Origin: RGIG2041 sp045578865
GTDB lineage: Bacteria > Bacillota > Clostridia > UBA1381 > UMGS1253
Assembly: GCA_045578865.1 (NCBI GenBank)
Contig: JAZNLB010000017.1
Coordinates: 38,318 to 102,317, forward strand
DNA: 64,000 nt
Reading direction: 5' to 3'
Each line of letters begins with the position of its first letter. Position 1 is the stretch's first letter. The notes below the pieces were generated by a model that had not been told where the DNA came from, searched no databases, and was given only the letters and a program-made list of their open reading frames with translations. Position numbers and translations under genes: made by a program. Shown piece by piece: positions 26,832-34,586 of the stretch.

Positions 26832-26965
26832 TTTCCATCTTCTCCCCGTATAAAATGAAAGGCCGCACCCGAAGGTGCGGCAAAACAAAGCCTTTGCAGG
26901 CCTATCTTACATTTATGCCGAACCTTCCGTCTCAAAACGCATTTTCAACGTCAGGATGCTTTTGT
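26832..26965 (-). ncRNA. Candidate cis-regulatory leader of the hydrogenase maturation operon
   Basis: From the predicted start near 26965 the RNA runs about 134 bases to the TM1266-like gene. GAAGGTTCGGCA (26927-26916) can pair with TGCCGCACCTTC (26882-26871) over 12 positions with one mismatch, which would destroy the terminator. Between them is a small GCCT-GCAA-AGGC hairpin. The upstream part (26926-26965) could form an aptamer or protein site. It is not a riboswitch class I recognise. Confidence 0.55.
26862..26881 (-). terminator. Hairpin terminator in the hyd operon leader
   Basis: GCCGCACC-TTCG-GGTGCGGC is a perfect 8-bp stem with a stable UUCG tetraloop, followed on the minus strand by a T-rich run (CTTTCATTTT) and placed before the first gene of the operon. 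An upstream segment (26916-26927) can pair with its 5' arm and loop, so it behaves like an attenuator. It could also end transcripts of the SLOG gene. Confidence 0.7.
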
Positions 26966-26971
26966 GCTTTT

Positions 26972-27000
26972 ATTTTACACCGTGTTTTTGTTTTTGTCAA
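26972..27000 (-). promoter_or_regulatory. hyd operon promoter
   Basis: Minus-strand TTGACA (26995-27000) and TAAAAT (26972-26977) with 17-base spacing. The -35 box overlaps the stop codon of the SLOG gene, so the hyd transcript starts immediately after that gene. Confidence 0.8.
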
Positions 27001-27491
27001 CCTTGCTCTTTTTTCGCAACTCTGTCTACGGAATACAGTTTCACTCCTTGCGAAAGAGCATACCGAACCGTATACCCCGTACCGCCACCGTTTTTTCGAA
27101 AAAACACGACCCCGCAGGCACTTGCATCGACCATAGCGCGATTGCGCGCATGCATGCAATACGGCGTATAGGCCTCCGATACATATTCCACAATATCGGC
27201 AGCAGATAAAATTTCCTCATACACCGTGCGGTCCGTTGCTGACCACTTTGTCGCCTGAGCCTTGCAGGGCAGGCACAGGTGCAGGCACACATCGGCGCGT
27301 TTTTTACGCAATGCCAGCACCGCGCGCGCCGCCAGCGTATCAAATCCGAGTGCGCCGCCGCAAATAAAGGTGCGTATATTTAATTTTTCTGCAAGGCTTT
27401 CACAAAGCAAGAGCGTCTTTTCATAAATCTGTGCCGCCTCCGCTTCGGGAATCTGCCTGTGCCCCGTAAAAAAACATGTTTGCTCTCTCAT
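26997..27491 (-). CDS. SLOG-family (DUF1273/YpsA-like) nucleotide-binding protein
   Basis: A 164-residue Rossmann-like SLOG protein. The N-terminal FFTGHRQIP (7-15) and FICGGALGFDTLAA (about 42-55) are the ligand-binding signatures of the YpsA/DUF1273 group. Family members are thought to bind nucleotide-derived ligands; no reaction is established. It reads as a single gene upstream of the hyd promoter, which overlaps its stop. A link to hydrogenase maturation is only positional. Confidence 0.85.
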   Translation of the reverse strand: MREQTCFFTGHRQIPEAEAAQIYEKTLLLCESLAEKLNIRTFICGGALGFDTLAARAVLALRKKRADVCLHLCLPCKAQATKWSATDRTVYEEILSAADIVEYVSEAYTPYCMHARNRAMVDASACGVVFFRKNGGGTGYTVRYALSQGVKLYSVDRVAKKEQG

Positions 27492-27503
27492 AATTTCTCC
27501 GAA

Positions 27504-27535
27504 AACAAAAGCCGCCCATGGCGGCTTTTGTTGTT
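27504..27535 (-). terminator. Terminator after the 609-aa SLH gene
   Basis: CAAAAGCCGCC-ATG-GGCGGCTTTTG followed on the minus strand by TTTTC, just beyond the SLH stop codon. Confidence 0.8.
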
Positions 27536-27542
27536 TGTTTTA

Positions 27543-29372
27543 TTATCTGTTAATCACCAGAATCGTTGCAGCGGTATACGCTCCGTTCTTCTCCGTTATG
27601 GTTGCAAAAAGTTCTTCGCCAACTTCAATGTTTTCAAACTTCACAAGCAATCCCGTTGAGCCTGCACGAATATTGGTCTTGTCCGTCAAATGAATTTTCT
27701 TTTCTTCACGCGTACCATCTTCATTACGGACGCTAAGCATAATGTAGCCAAGCGCCTCATTCTTCTCCGTAATTATACCGCTCAAATTGGTTGCCTTCGG
27801 CGCACTGGTTACAGAAATTCTGTTTGCCGCACTGCTCTCTGCAGAAACTTTTACATCATAGCCAAGTTCCAAATCGTAAATTGTACCCTCAATCGTATCG
27901 AGCATAATCACGGTATCCAGCGTCAGATATAGTTTTTTAATCTCGCCGTCCATCGCCTTAATTGCAATATACGAATCTGTTCGAGAAATATGAATTTCGG
28001 TGATCGTACCCATCAAGGTTTCCGTTTTGGATGTCGCTGTAATTCTGGTGATTTCGCCATAAACAATCGTAAGCTTCACCGTATCGCCGACAAGCAAGTC
28101 CGCCGGAGTTGCTTCCTCCTTGTTTCGCATTACAACCACCTTTTCGGAAAGCGGCCACTGCTTTCCGTCAAACTTTTTATCGCTGTGTGCAACCGTCAGA
28201 AGATTGATGCCGTTTTCATAGGCAATCGCTTCAACGCTTGCAGCTTCTACTGTCAGCGTTTTCGTTTCAGCCACGATGCCGACAACTTCATCTCCCTCAA
28301 AAGTAAGATATACATAGTCAGTTGCCTTAATAGAGGTCAGTGACGGCTTTGTTTCTTCATTTACAATATAGGAAACCTTGCCTGCCAGTTTGTAGGATTG
28401 AACAGTTGCAATGCCGCCGTTTTTGTCATACACCTTAATGTATGTGCCGTCCTCTTGGGTAACGGAGCCGCTGTAAATACCCTCTACCACTTTTGTTTCA
28501 GGCACTTTTTCGCTCGCATCAGTCGTTACGGCATCCAGCGCCAAAAGGCCTTTGTATGTCATCGTTGCAAGTACATCATCGCCATCTTTGATATCTGCGA
28601 GTGTTGCAGCTGCGCCGTCTTTGTGGATAATCGTCTTTTCGCTAACATTGTAAGCCTCACCGTTTACGCTCAGTCCGGTTTCGGTCACAGCCGAAGCCTC
28701 GCCGCTAACCGTCTTTATTGCAAGCATATTGATGGTGCGTTTGAGCATAATGGCAATCTGTGCACGGGTTACACCCATATCCGGCGAAAATGTACCATCT
28801 CCCATACCGGTCATGATACCCTTTTCAGTCACATAAGAGATATAGCCCTTTGCGGAATTCAAAAATGTATCTGTATCCGTATAGTCAAATACGAACATCA
28901 CCGCATCGGCAACTTCCTGCTCACCGTCTAAAATCTTGGTAATCAGTTTTGCCGCCTCATGGCGCTTCATCGGTACATCCTGCACATCCGTTGCCAGATA
29001 TTCATCTAGGTCTTCTGTATCCAAAATTCCTCTGTATAACAGAAAGCACAATTCTTTTACCGCATAAGTTTCATATTTTTCTGCTACATCCGCATACAGC
29101 TTCTGTGCATCTAAAACCGCTTGTGCATTTTTTGTATCATTTACACCAATCACTCGCGCAAACAATGTAAATGCTTCCTCGTTGGTCACGGAGTTTTCCG
29201 GCTTATATGTACCATCACTATAGCCCTTGATAATGCCCTCGCCGACCAATTCCTCTACGGTTTCACGCGCCCAATCCCAACGCGCGTCCTCCATGTCCGG
29301 AAAAGATGCCGCCTGTGCAACCACCGCAAATGCCATCAGCATAGCAAGCATTGCCAACAAAACTTTTTTCAT
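27543..29372 (-). CDS. S-layer homology (SLH) domain surface protein, 609 aa
   Basis: Exported protein with a signal peptide (1-21, ending VVAQA) and three N-terminal SLH repeats: about 23-80 (GYSDGTYKPENSVTNEEAF), 90-155 (divergent) and 165-225 (GMGDGTFSPDMGVTRAQIA). The C-terminal 380 residues are Thr/Ser/Lys-rich beta structure with repeated phrases on conversion of a key word pattern TxKTxTL, and no enzyme motif. It is monocistronic, with a long leader of four hairpins. Related in plan, not in close sequence, to the 963-aa SLH protein. Probably a cell-wall-bound structural protein. Confidence 0.9.
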   Translation of the reverse strand: MKKVLLAMLAMLMAFAVVAQAASFPDMEDARWDWARETVEELVGEGIIKGYSDGTYKPENSVTNEEAFTLFARVIGVNDTKNAQAVLDAQKLYADVAEKYETYAVKELCFLLYRGILDTEDLDEYLATDVQDVPMKRHEAAKLITKILDGEQEVADAVMFVFDYTDTDTFLNSAKGYISYVTEKGIMTGMGDGTFSPDMGVTRAQIAIMLKRTINMLAIKTVSGEASAVTETGLSVNGEAYNVSEKTIIHKDGAAATLADIKDGDDVLATMTYKGLLALDAVTTDASEKVPETKVVEGIYSGSVTQEDGTYIKVYDKNGGIATVQSYKLAGKVSYIVNEETKPSLTSIKATDYVYLTFEGDEVVGIVAETKTLTVEAASVEAIAYENGINLLTVAHSDKKFDGKQWPLSEKVVVMRNKEEATPADLLVGDTVKLTIVYGEITRITATSKTETLMGTITEIHISRTDSYIAIKAMDGEIKKLYLTLDTVIMLDTIEGTIYDLELGYDVKVSAESSAANRISVTSAPKATNLSGIITEKNEALGYIMLSVRNEDGTREEKKIHLTDKTNIRAGSTGLLVKFENIEVGEELFATITEKNGAYTAATILVINR

Positions 29373-29444
29373 CGCTTTCTGCCTCCTTGTTAAAATCTCT
29401 ATATGGTGTTTTCTCTTTGTTTTATTGATTTTTTATACCATAAG

Positions 29445-29546
29445 TAAAAATGCTTTCTTGCAAGGGCATTTTTACGCAGCCGTCAATATTACAGAATGTA
29501 CTTCGTACATTTGCGACGAAGTCGCAAAGCCTTGCCACGCAAGGCT
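29445..29546 (-). repeat. Cluster of four hairpins in the SLH leader
   Basis: Four adjacent inverted repeats: TAAAAATGC/GCATTTTTA (29445-29474), AATGTAC/GTACATT (29495-29511), TTGCGAC/GTCGCAA (29511-29527) and AGCCTTG/CAAGGCT (29528-29546). All are perfect stems with 3-12 base loops. They lie between the predicted promoter and the start codon of the 609-aa SLH gene. Confidence 0.7.
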
Positions 29547-29556
29547 TGCTATATTT

Positions 29557-29584
29557 ATTATACCATAAAATGTTTGTATGTAAA
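29557..29584 (-). promoter_or_regulatory. Promoter of the 609-aa SLH gene
   Basis: Minus-strand TTTACA (29579-29584) and extended -10 TGGTATAAT (TATAAT at 29557-29562) with 16-base spacing. The leader would be about 178 bases. A second TGGTATAAA-like box nearer the gene (about 29435) is an alternative. Confidence 0.5.
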
Positions 29585-29686
29585 TAGGTTTTTTGTTAAG
29601 TCTGTATGACAAATTTTGCATTTTTTGCATCTGAAAAGCACACGGCGCATACGATAAAACAGATAGTTTGGACGGGAGGTGACACT

Positions 29687-29935
29687 ATGCCGGATAAAAA
29701 CAAACCCAACCTGTCGGGCATTGAAGAAAAAACTCTGCGTGAAATGCGTGACTTTGCCGCTACGCGGGAAGGCGTTTCCCTACGCAAAAAACTGGCAGGT
29801 CTTGACCCGAATAAATTGATGAAGGCATTTTCTTCGCTGGATAAAGCCACCGTGGAAGCACGCCTCAAAAACCTCGATGCTAAGCAAATACGCAAGGCCA
29901 TGGAAAACAACGACTTTCTAGACAAACTCAAATAA
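29687..29935 (+). CDS. Small conserved-looking cytosolic protein, unknown function
   Basis: An 82-residue charged protein (MPDKNKPNLSGIEEKTLREM) predicted all-helical, rich in Lys, Leu and Asp, with a repeat-like pattern around KLAGLDPNKLMKAFSSLDK and RLKNLDAKQIRKAME. The ATG at 29687 has a GGGAGGTGA site. It opens a four-gene run ending in spoIID (gaps 13, 1 and 9 bases). I do not recognise the family; the operon suggests a sporulation role by association only. Confidence 0.75.
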   Translation: MPDKNKPNLSGIEEKTLREMRDFAATREGVSLRKKLAGLDPNKLMKAFSSLDKATVEARLKNLDAKQIRKAMENNDFLDKLK

Positions 29936-29948
29936 AGGGGTGAACAGT

Positions 29949-30275
29949 ATGGCAGACGGATTAGACAGCGCAATCGATACATTAAAAGAAATCTTAAACA
30001 GTCCGGATGCGGCGCAAAACATATCTGCCATGCTCTCCGGCTTTGGACTGCCGGGCGCAGAAAAACAAGAAGAGGATACACTGGGTTTTTCACCGCAAAT
30101 GCTCGCTAAGGTTATGGATGCATACAAATCTCTCGGCAAAGAAGACGACCGCCGTGTAACACTTCTGCGTGCGGTGCGCCCGTTTATGCGCGAAACACGC
30201 AAAGGCGAAGTGGATTTGGCCATCCGCCTTCTGACAATTTTAAAATTGATGCCGCTATTAAAGGAACTGAACTGA
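29949..30275 (+). CDS. Small helical protein in the spoIID operon, unknown function
   Basis: A 108-residue acidic helical protein (MADGLDSAIDTLKEILNSP) ending in RLLTILKLMPLLKELN. The ATG at 29949 has an AAAGGGGTGA site. No membrane segment or known motif. It abuts the next gene by one base, so co-expression with the proline-rich membrane protein and SpoIID is expected. Not recognised. Confidence 0.75.
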   Translation: MADGLDSAIDTLKEILNSPDAAQNISAMLSGFGLPGAEKQEEDTLGFSPQMLAKVMDAYKSLGKEDDRRVTLLRAVRPFMRETRKGEVDLAIRLLTILKLMPLLKELN

Positions 30276-30276
30276 T

Positions 30277-30525
30277 ATGTACAGACGCTACTACAAATAC
30301 AACGACCCTACGCCGGGACAACGGCGCATACCACCGCAACCACCCGCGCCGCCGCCAAAGCCGCAACCTCCGCTGCCTGCCATTGCACAGGATTTTCTGT
30401 CCGGCATGGCAAAAGATGACCTGATACTGGCAGGCCTTTTGCTGCTTTTGCTGCTCGGCGAGGAAAAAGAAAACATCGACTTGCCGCTTGCGGCGTCGCT
30501 TTTATATTTACTACTCAAAAAATGA
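30277..30525 (+). CDS. Proline-rich small membrane protein in the spoIID operon
   Basis: An 82-residue protein. The N-terminal third is Tyr/Arg-rich, residues about 13-34 are almost half proline (PPQPPAPPPKPQPPLP), and the C-terminal half holds two leucine-rich hydrophobic stretches (LILAGLLLLLLLG and LAASLLYLLLKK) that could insert in a membrane. Clostridial small proteins of this style occur near sporulation genes, but I cannot name a family. Confidence 0.7.
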   Translation: MYRRYYKYNDPTPGQRRIPPQPPAPPPKPQPPLPAIAQDFLSGMAKDDLILAGLLLLLLLGEEKENIDLPLAASLLYLLLKK

Positions 30526-30534
30526 GGGCTTCCG

Positions 30535-31509
30535 ATGAAAAAACTGCTTGGCCTGTTTTTACTTTATACCTTTATTGTGCTCGGCGTACCGATTTTGCTT
30601 GTGCTTTTGCTGCGCGCAAAGCCGGAAATCAAAAAAAGCACCGAGCCGCTGGATTCCATTACCACCTATGTCGCTGCAGAAGACGCAGTGCAAACACTCG
30701 ACTTTTCCGAATATTTAAAGGGTGTTGTCGCCGCAGAAATGCCGGCTTCATTTCATACGGAGGCCCTGCGTGCACAAGCGGTCGCCGCACGCAGTTATGT
30801 CCTGTACCGCCGCAACGGATACTTGCGTGACGGCATCCCCGAAGCACACCATGGTGCATTGGCGTGCACCGACAGTGCCCACTGCAAAGCGTGGAAAAGC
30901 CCGGACGAGCTTCGCAACGCCTGGGGCGCTGACTACGAAGTGCATATGCAAAAAATTGCTGCCGCAGTAGAAGATACCGCCGGTATCGTACTTACTTATG
31001 ACGGTGAACTGGTCAACGCCGTGTTTCACTCCACTTCTTCCGGTCGAACAGAAAGCGCCAAGGATGTGTGGGGCGGCGATGTGCCCTATCTCGTCAGCGT
31101 TGCCAGTTACGGAGACGAGCTGTCCCCTCGATTTTCCTCCAAGGTATCCTTAAGCGCGGAAGAATATAAACAAAAGCTGCAAAGTGTATACCCCGAAGCA
31201 CAGTTTGCCGACGGCGATGCGCTCGTCGGAGAAATTCTGCGTTCTGCCGCAGGCGGTATCAAAGAAATTCAGACGGGCGGAGTCCGTTTGACCGGCACAC
31301 AGTTTCGCAATCTCTATGGCCTGTGCAGTACCAATATTGAGTTTACGCAAAGTGCAAACTCCATTACCATGACCGTCACGGGTAACGGACACGGCGTAGG
31401 CCTGAGCCAGTACGGCGCAAACTATCTTGCAAATCAGGGAAAAACCTACGAAGAAATTTTAAAAACATATTATACGGGAGTTTCGGTGGAAACCTATAAA
31501 GAAAAATGA
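30535..31509 (+). CDS. spoIID: Stage II sporulation protein D (peptidoglycan lytic transglycosylase)
   Basis: Membrane-anchored lytic transglycosylase that drives engulfment with SpoIIP and SpoIIM. A single N-terminal membrane helix (about 5-27) precedes the SpoIID domain. YLKGVVAAEMP (catalytic-type Glu68), HTEALRAQAVAARSYVL, STSSGRTESAKDVWGG and the C-terminal HGVGLSQYGANYLA are the family signatures. 324 residues is normal. Because SpoIID-like proteins also act in non-sporulating cells (LytB type), sporulation is likely, not proven. Confidence 0.93.
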   Translation: MKKLLGLFLLYTFIVLGVPILLVLLLRAKPEIKKSTEPLDSITTYVAAEDAVQTLDFSEYLKGVVAAEMPASFHTEALRAQAVAARSYVLYRRNGYLRDGIPEAHHGALACTDSAHCKAWKSPDELRNAWGADYEVHMQKIAAAVEDTAGIVLTYDGELVNAVFHSTSSGRTESAKDVWGGDVPYLVSVASYGDELSPRFSSKVSLSAEEYKQKLQSVYPEAQFADGDALVGEILRSAAGGIKEIQTGGVRLTGTQFRNLYGLCSTNIEFTQSANSITMTVTGNGHGVGLSQYGANYLANQGKTYEEILKTYYTGVSVETYKEK

Positions 31510-31623
31510 TGTTTTCTGCCGCATAGATTTACACACATCGCACATATCGCAAAATATACTTTTCATTTTTAAAATATATACCATATATTGTGGTCAAAGG
31601 TCGAATTGTGCGCTCGCTTTTGC

Positions 31624-31652
31624 TTGGCAAATCCACTATTTTGTGCTAAAAT
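31624..31652 (+). promoter_or_regulatory. Promoter of the DUF6514-like gene
   Basis: TTGGCA (31624-31629) and TAAAAT (31647-31652) with 17-base spacing, 38 bases before the start codon. Confidence 0.65.
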
Positions 31653-31690
31653 TTAATCATAGAAAACACATAGGAAGAAAAGGTGACATC

Positions 31691-32038
31691 ATGGACAAAG
31701 AATTGTATACGACAAAAAAAGTAACAGCCGAAGAAGACGAAAAAACCTTTCTGCTTGAATACTACATAACAGAGGATGAAATGCCGCTCGGCGACAGCCT
31801 TTCGGTAATTTCCTACGGCGTGGAGATTGTGCTTAAAAGCCGTTTGCAAATCGAAGCCTCCCGCGCAAGTTTTTTGTTTACGGACAAGCAGCAGGCACTT
31901 TCGTTTGCCGAACTTTTGGCAAACACACACACATTTCCGGTATCGCTTTCCGGCATCGTGGAGGATTTAACCGCCGGAGAAGAGATCCCAAAAACCTCGC
32001 CTGCGCCAAAGGTGCAATGCTTTACGGCAACGGCATAA
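31691..32038 (+). CDS. DUF6514-like small protein
   Basis: A 115-residue cytosolic protein (MDKELYTTKKVTAEEDEKTF). It has a beta-strand core LEYYITEDE and SVISYGVEIVLKS, and a helical part FLFTDKQQALSFAELLA. The pattern resembles the clostridial DUF6514 family, whose function is unknown. The ATG at 31691 has an AGGTGA site; an earlier in-frame start at 31643 lies inside the promoter. Followed by a strong terminator. Confidence 0.75.
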   Translation: MDKELYTTKKVTAEEDEKTFLLEYYITEDEMPLGDSLSVISYGVEIVLKSRLQIEASRASFLFTDKQQALSFAELLANTHTFPVSLSGIVEDLTAGEEIPKTSPAPKVQCFTATA

Positions 32039-32060
32039 TTGAATTAAACCAAGCTTGTAT

Positions 32061-32092
32061 GGGTGTAAAATTTAGATTTTACACCCTTTTTT
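32061..32092 (+). terminator. Terminator after the DUF6514-like gene
   Basis: GGGTGTAAAA pairs with TTTTACACCC around TTTAGA, followed by six T. It belongs to the same GGxTGTAAA terminator family seen elsewhere here. Confidence 0.85.
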
Positions 32093-32140
32093 CATTTTCC
32101 ATTTTTAAATCATGCCGCAAGGCAAATCATTCGTCGCAAC

Positions 32141-32202
32141 AAGCGACCTATGTGTCGCTTACGAAAAGTTGATAGTCGTAGCCCTTTTTTCCTTGGTATA
32201 AT
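32141..32202 (+). promoter_or_regulatory. Promoter region of the effector-like gene, with CTATGT hairpin
   Basis: AAGCGAC-CTATGT-GTCGCTT (32141-32160) forms a perfect stem. It is followed by AGTTGATAGTCGTA and an extended -10 TGGTATAAT (TATAAT at 32197-32202) without a good -35. The same parts occur at 56.3 kb and, rearranged, at 54.85 kb. Confidence 0.6.
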
Positions 32203-32249
32203 ATAAACATTCGCAAAAGCGAAAATTTATATTAACGGGAGGAACAATT

Positions 32250-33485
32250 ATGTATCAGAAAAATTATTATACCGAATCCGCAAAAACGCGGCTAATGCTG
32301 GACAAAAATGCGAGAAAAGAGTATAATGAGAAAAAAGGAAGTATTTTCGATGAGGACGACATTGCAGACTCTGCGCTTAGTTATCTCTACAACGATGCAA
32401 ACAAAATAAAAACGCAAGACTTTCTTAAAAGCAACGGATTTCCAACGGCGCAGCAACGAGCACAAAATCAACAGTTGTATGGTGCAGCGAAAGAACAAAA
32501 ACAAATCCGAGATTTGCTGAAAAGCACCGCGAAAAACACATTAAATCCCAATGTTACCAAACTCGACCTTGGATTTTTGCAAGGTATATACGGCGACGAA
32601 GAAGGCGATCGCGAATACCAAAAGATGTTGGCTAATGCAAGCCAAAGACAGAGCGATTTGTATAATGCGTTCCAAGGCTCGCCGTTCGAGAGCGGGCTAA
32701 AATCAGTCTTGCCAATCAGCAAAAGCACAGAGGAGATAAAGCCGGCTGTCCGCCGCTTTGCGGATACTACAAATGATGAAATTGGACATACTGCCATTCA
32801 AGATTTCGATAAGGAATACGACAGACCAAAGTATGCCGACAGCAAAACGGTTGCTTCAACATTAAAAGTTGGTGCGTATAGCACAAATAAGCCGGAAAAC
32901 TCATTGCCGGCTATTGGTTCTGGGCCTGATGGCACATGGAAAAAAACCGGTTTTTGGCCATGGCAACGCACATACGAAGTTGCACCGCCGAGATGGGAAG
33001 ATCGTTATTATTGGAATAATAGTTTTTATCAGGAAAGAACAAATTGTTATGCATATGCTTTGAATTTAAGAGTAAATCCAAGGACGGATAAGAATTTTGG
33101 CAATGGGATAACAGCGGACTTTGGTTTGCCGGTCGGTATGATTTGTGCGGGAGTTTTGAAAGAAAATCAAATCTCAAGAGGAAACACCTTAGCATTGGTG
33201 CGATATGATGTTGAAGAACTTGGATGGACGATGGAAAGTGCAACACTTGATACACCTGTGCCTGAAGGCAAATGGAAAATTGCAATTGCAATTGCCCCTG
33301 GACAACAATATCATTTCTACAGACAAGACCTTGATGGAACATGGTCGCATAAACCTGGTCATAATCAAGCAACACAACTTGACGCATCCGGAAATATTAT
33401 AACAAATCCGGAAACTGCCGATAGAAAGTATAAGGGTGTAAATTATAATGTATTCTGCGGATATTTCATTATCGGTCCTAAATAA
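32250..33485 (+). CDS. Possible polymorphic-toxin-like effector with papain-like C-terminal domain
   Basis: A 411-residue protein without a signal peptide or membrane segment. Residues 1-200 are charged and helical. The C-terminal part (about 225-411) reads NCYAYALN (Cys266), YHFYRQD (His355) and WSHKPG (His367), a Cys...His order that suggests a papain-like peptidase or amidase; the fold is inferred, not shown. The first 63 residues are almost repeated by the truncated gene at 56.1-56.3 kb, after which the two diverge abruptly, as toxin families with swapped C-termini do. Three small genes (two lipoproteins, one membrane protein) follow closely and might provide immunity. Strong GGGAGG site. 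Confidence 0.6.
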   Translation: MYQKNYYTESAKTRLMLDKNARKEYNEKKGSIFDEDDIADSALSYLYNDANKIKTQDFLKSNGFPTAQQRAQNQQLYGAAKEQKQIRDLLKSTAKNTLNPNVTKLDLGFLQGIYGDEEGDREYQKMLANASQRQSDLYNAFQGSPFESGLKSVLPISKSTEEIKPAVRRFADTTNDEIGHTAIQDFDKEYDRPKYADSKTVASTLKVGAYSTNKPENSLPAIGSGPDGTWKKTGFWPWQRTYEVAPPRWEDRYYWNNSFYQERTNCYAYALNLRVNPRTDKNFGNGITADFGLPVGMICAGVLKENQISRGNTLALVRYDVEELGWTMESATLDTPVPEGKWKIAIAIAPGQQYHFYRQDLDGTWSHKPGHNQATQLDASGNIITNPETADRKYKGVNYNVFCGYFIIGPK

Positions 33486-33504
33486 AAACGAAAGGTGATT
33501 TGCA

Positions 33505-34095
33505 ATGAAACGCATTGTTTGCTACTGTTTAATTTTATGTATGACTATCCTGGGTTTATCGGCATGTGCACCGCAGGAACCAACGGCGGATGTGCATGCA
33601 ATACAGCTTGGTGATACGGAAAAACAAGTCATTGCAAAAGCCGGTTATCCGGACGGGTATGTTGGTTCAGAGGAAGATGTTTATTTTTACCATACGAATG
33701 AACAACCGACACAATATAAGTTTTTGTGGTTTTGCGAGGGTAAAGTATGCATTATTGCCTCTATGAGCGACGGTGTATTTACGCAGTGGTCAGTTTCGCC
33801 GACATATTCTTTCAAATCGCTTGCGGAAGTGCAAAATTTTTCTTTCTGGAATGAGAAGATGGCCCCTTATGACTTAATAAGTTATTTAGGATTTGTCTAC
33901 GATTCGGTTGAACACTCCGGCTTCGGTATTATGAATACAACTTACACTTATGCCCTGGAAAACGAAAGCTGGTTGAAGGTTACATTTTCGGCTATGCAAC
34001 TGGAAAGTGCTATATTCGTAAATAGAAATGGTGAAGAATCGATTTTATGGCAAACGGGCGTGTTAAAGAAAGATGGGACACGCGTTTTAGAATAA
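33505..34095 (+). CDS. Lipoprotein A of a duplicated pair
   Basis: A 196-residue lipoprotein: signal peptide 1-20 with lipobox LSAC and lipidation at Cys21. The mature part starts APQEPTADVHAIQLGDTEKQVIAKAG, which resembles the start of SmpA/BamE-like small domains (QLGDTEKQV), followed by aromatic-rich beta structure. It is anchored on the outer face of the membrane. It follows the effector-like gene by 19 bases and shares RBS, signal peptide and first 45 residues with the gene at 34587. Function unknown; an immunity role is inference. Confidence 0.75.
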   Translation: MKRIVCYCLILCMTILGLSACAPQEPTADVHAIQLGDTEKQVIAKAGYPDGYVGSEEDVYFYHTNEQPTQYKFLWFCEGKVCIIASMSDGVFTQWSVSPTYSFKSLAEVQNFSFWNEKMAPYDLISYLGFVYDSVEHSGFGIMNTTYTYALENESWLKVTFSAMQLESAIFVNRNGEESILWQTGVLKKDGTRVLE

Positions 34096-34154
34096 CGCGC
34101 CATTCGGATACATATCTTTCGGTTGCCAATTCACAATTTTTAGGAGGTATTTAT

Positions 34155-34580
34155 ATGTATTATCTGTTGAATTTTACACCGTTTTTAATAAACATTCTTG
34201 CCTTGCCGTTACTTTGCAATTATGGGCACGAAATTGCAATATGTAAATTTGATTTATACGACATACAGTTTACATTTATCGTATTTTTCGTGCCGATTTA
34301 TTTGCTTGTTTTGAACATAATTGCAGTCAACAAAAAAAAGAAAAAAATCGGCACTTGCATTTTAACTATGTGTCTGGTTATTTTTTCTAATGCTTTGCTG
34401 AGATATATTGATTGGGGATTAAGCTCCGGACTGTTATTGAATCCGGACAGCGAAACCATCATGGCTGCTATATATGAAGGGACAGTTTTCCCCATGCTTA
34501 TAGCGACATTGGGCATGTTGATTTTTTATTGCATCCGAAGATGTTTCTTAAAACGAAAGCAAAGCTTAAACGAAAGGTGA
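34155..34580 (+). CDS. Small multi-pass membrane protein, unknown function
   Basis: A 141-residue hydrophobic protein with about four membrane segments (about 3-20, 35-57, 65-85, 108-130) and basic loops (NKKKKKIG, KRKQSLNER). ATG 34155 has a perfect TAGGAGGT site; longer reading frames upstream overlap lipoprotein A and are unlikely. It lies between the two paralogous lipoproteins. Not recognised. Confidence 0.7.
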   Translation: MYYLLNFTPFLINILALPLLCNYGHEIAICKFDLYDIQFTFIVFFVPIYLLVLNIIAVNKKKKKIGTCILTMCLVIFSNALLRYIDWGLSSGLLLNPDSETIMAAIYEGTVFPMLIATLGMLIFYCIRRCFLKRKQSLNER

Positions 34581-34586
34581 TTTGCA

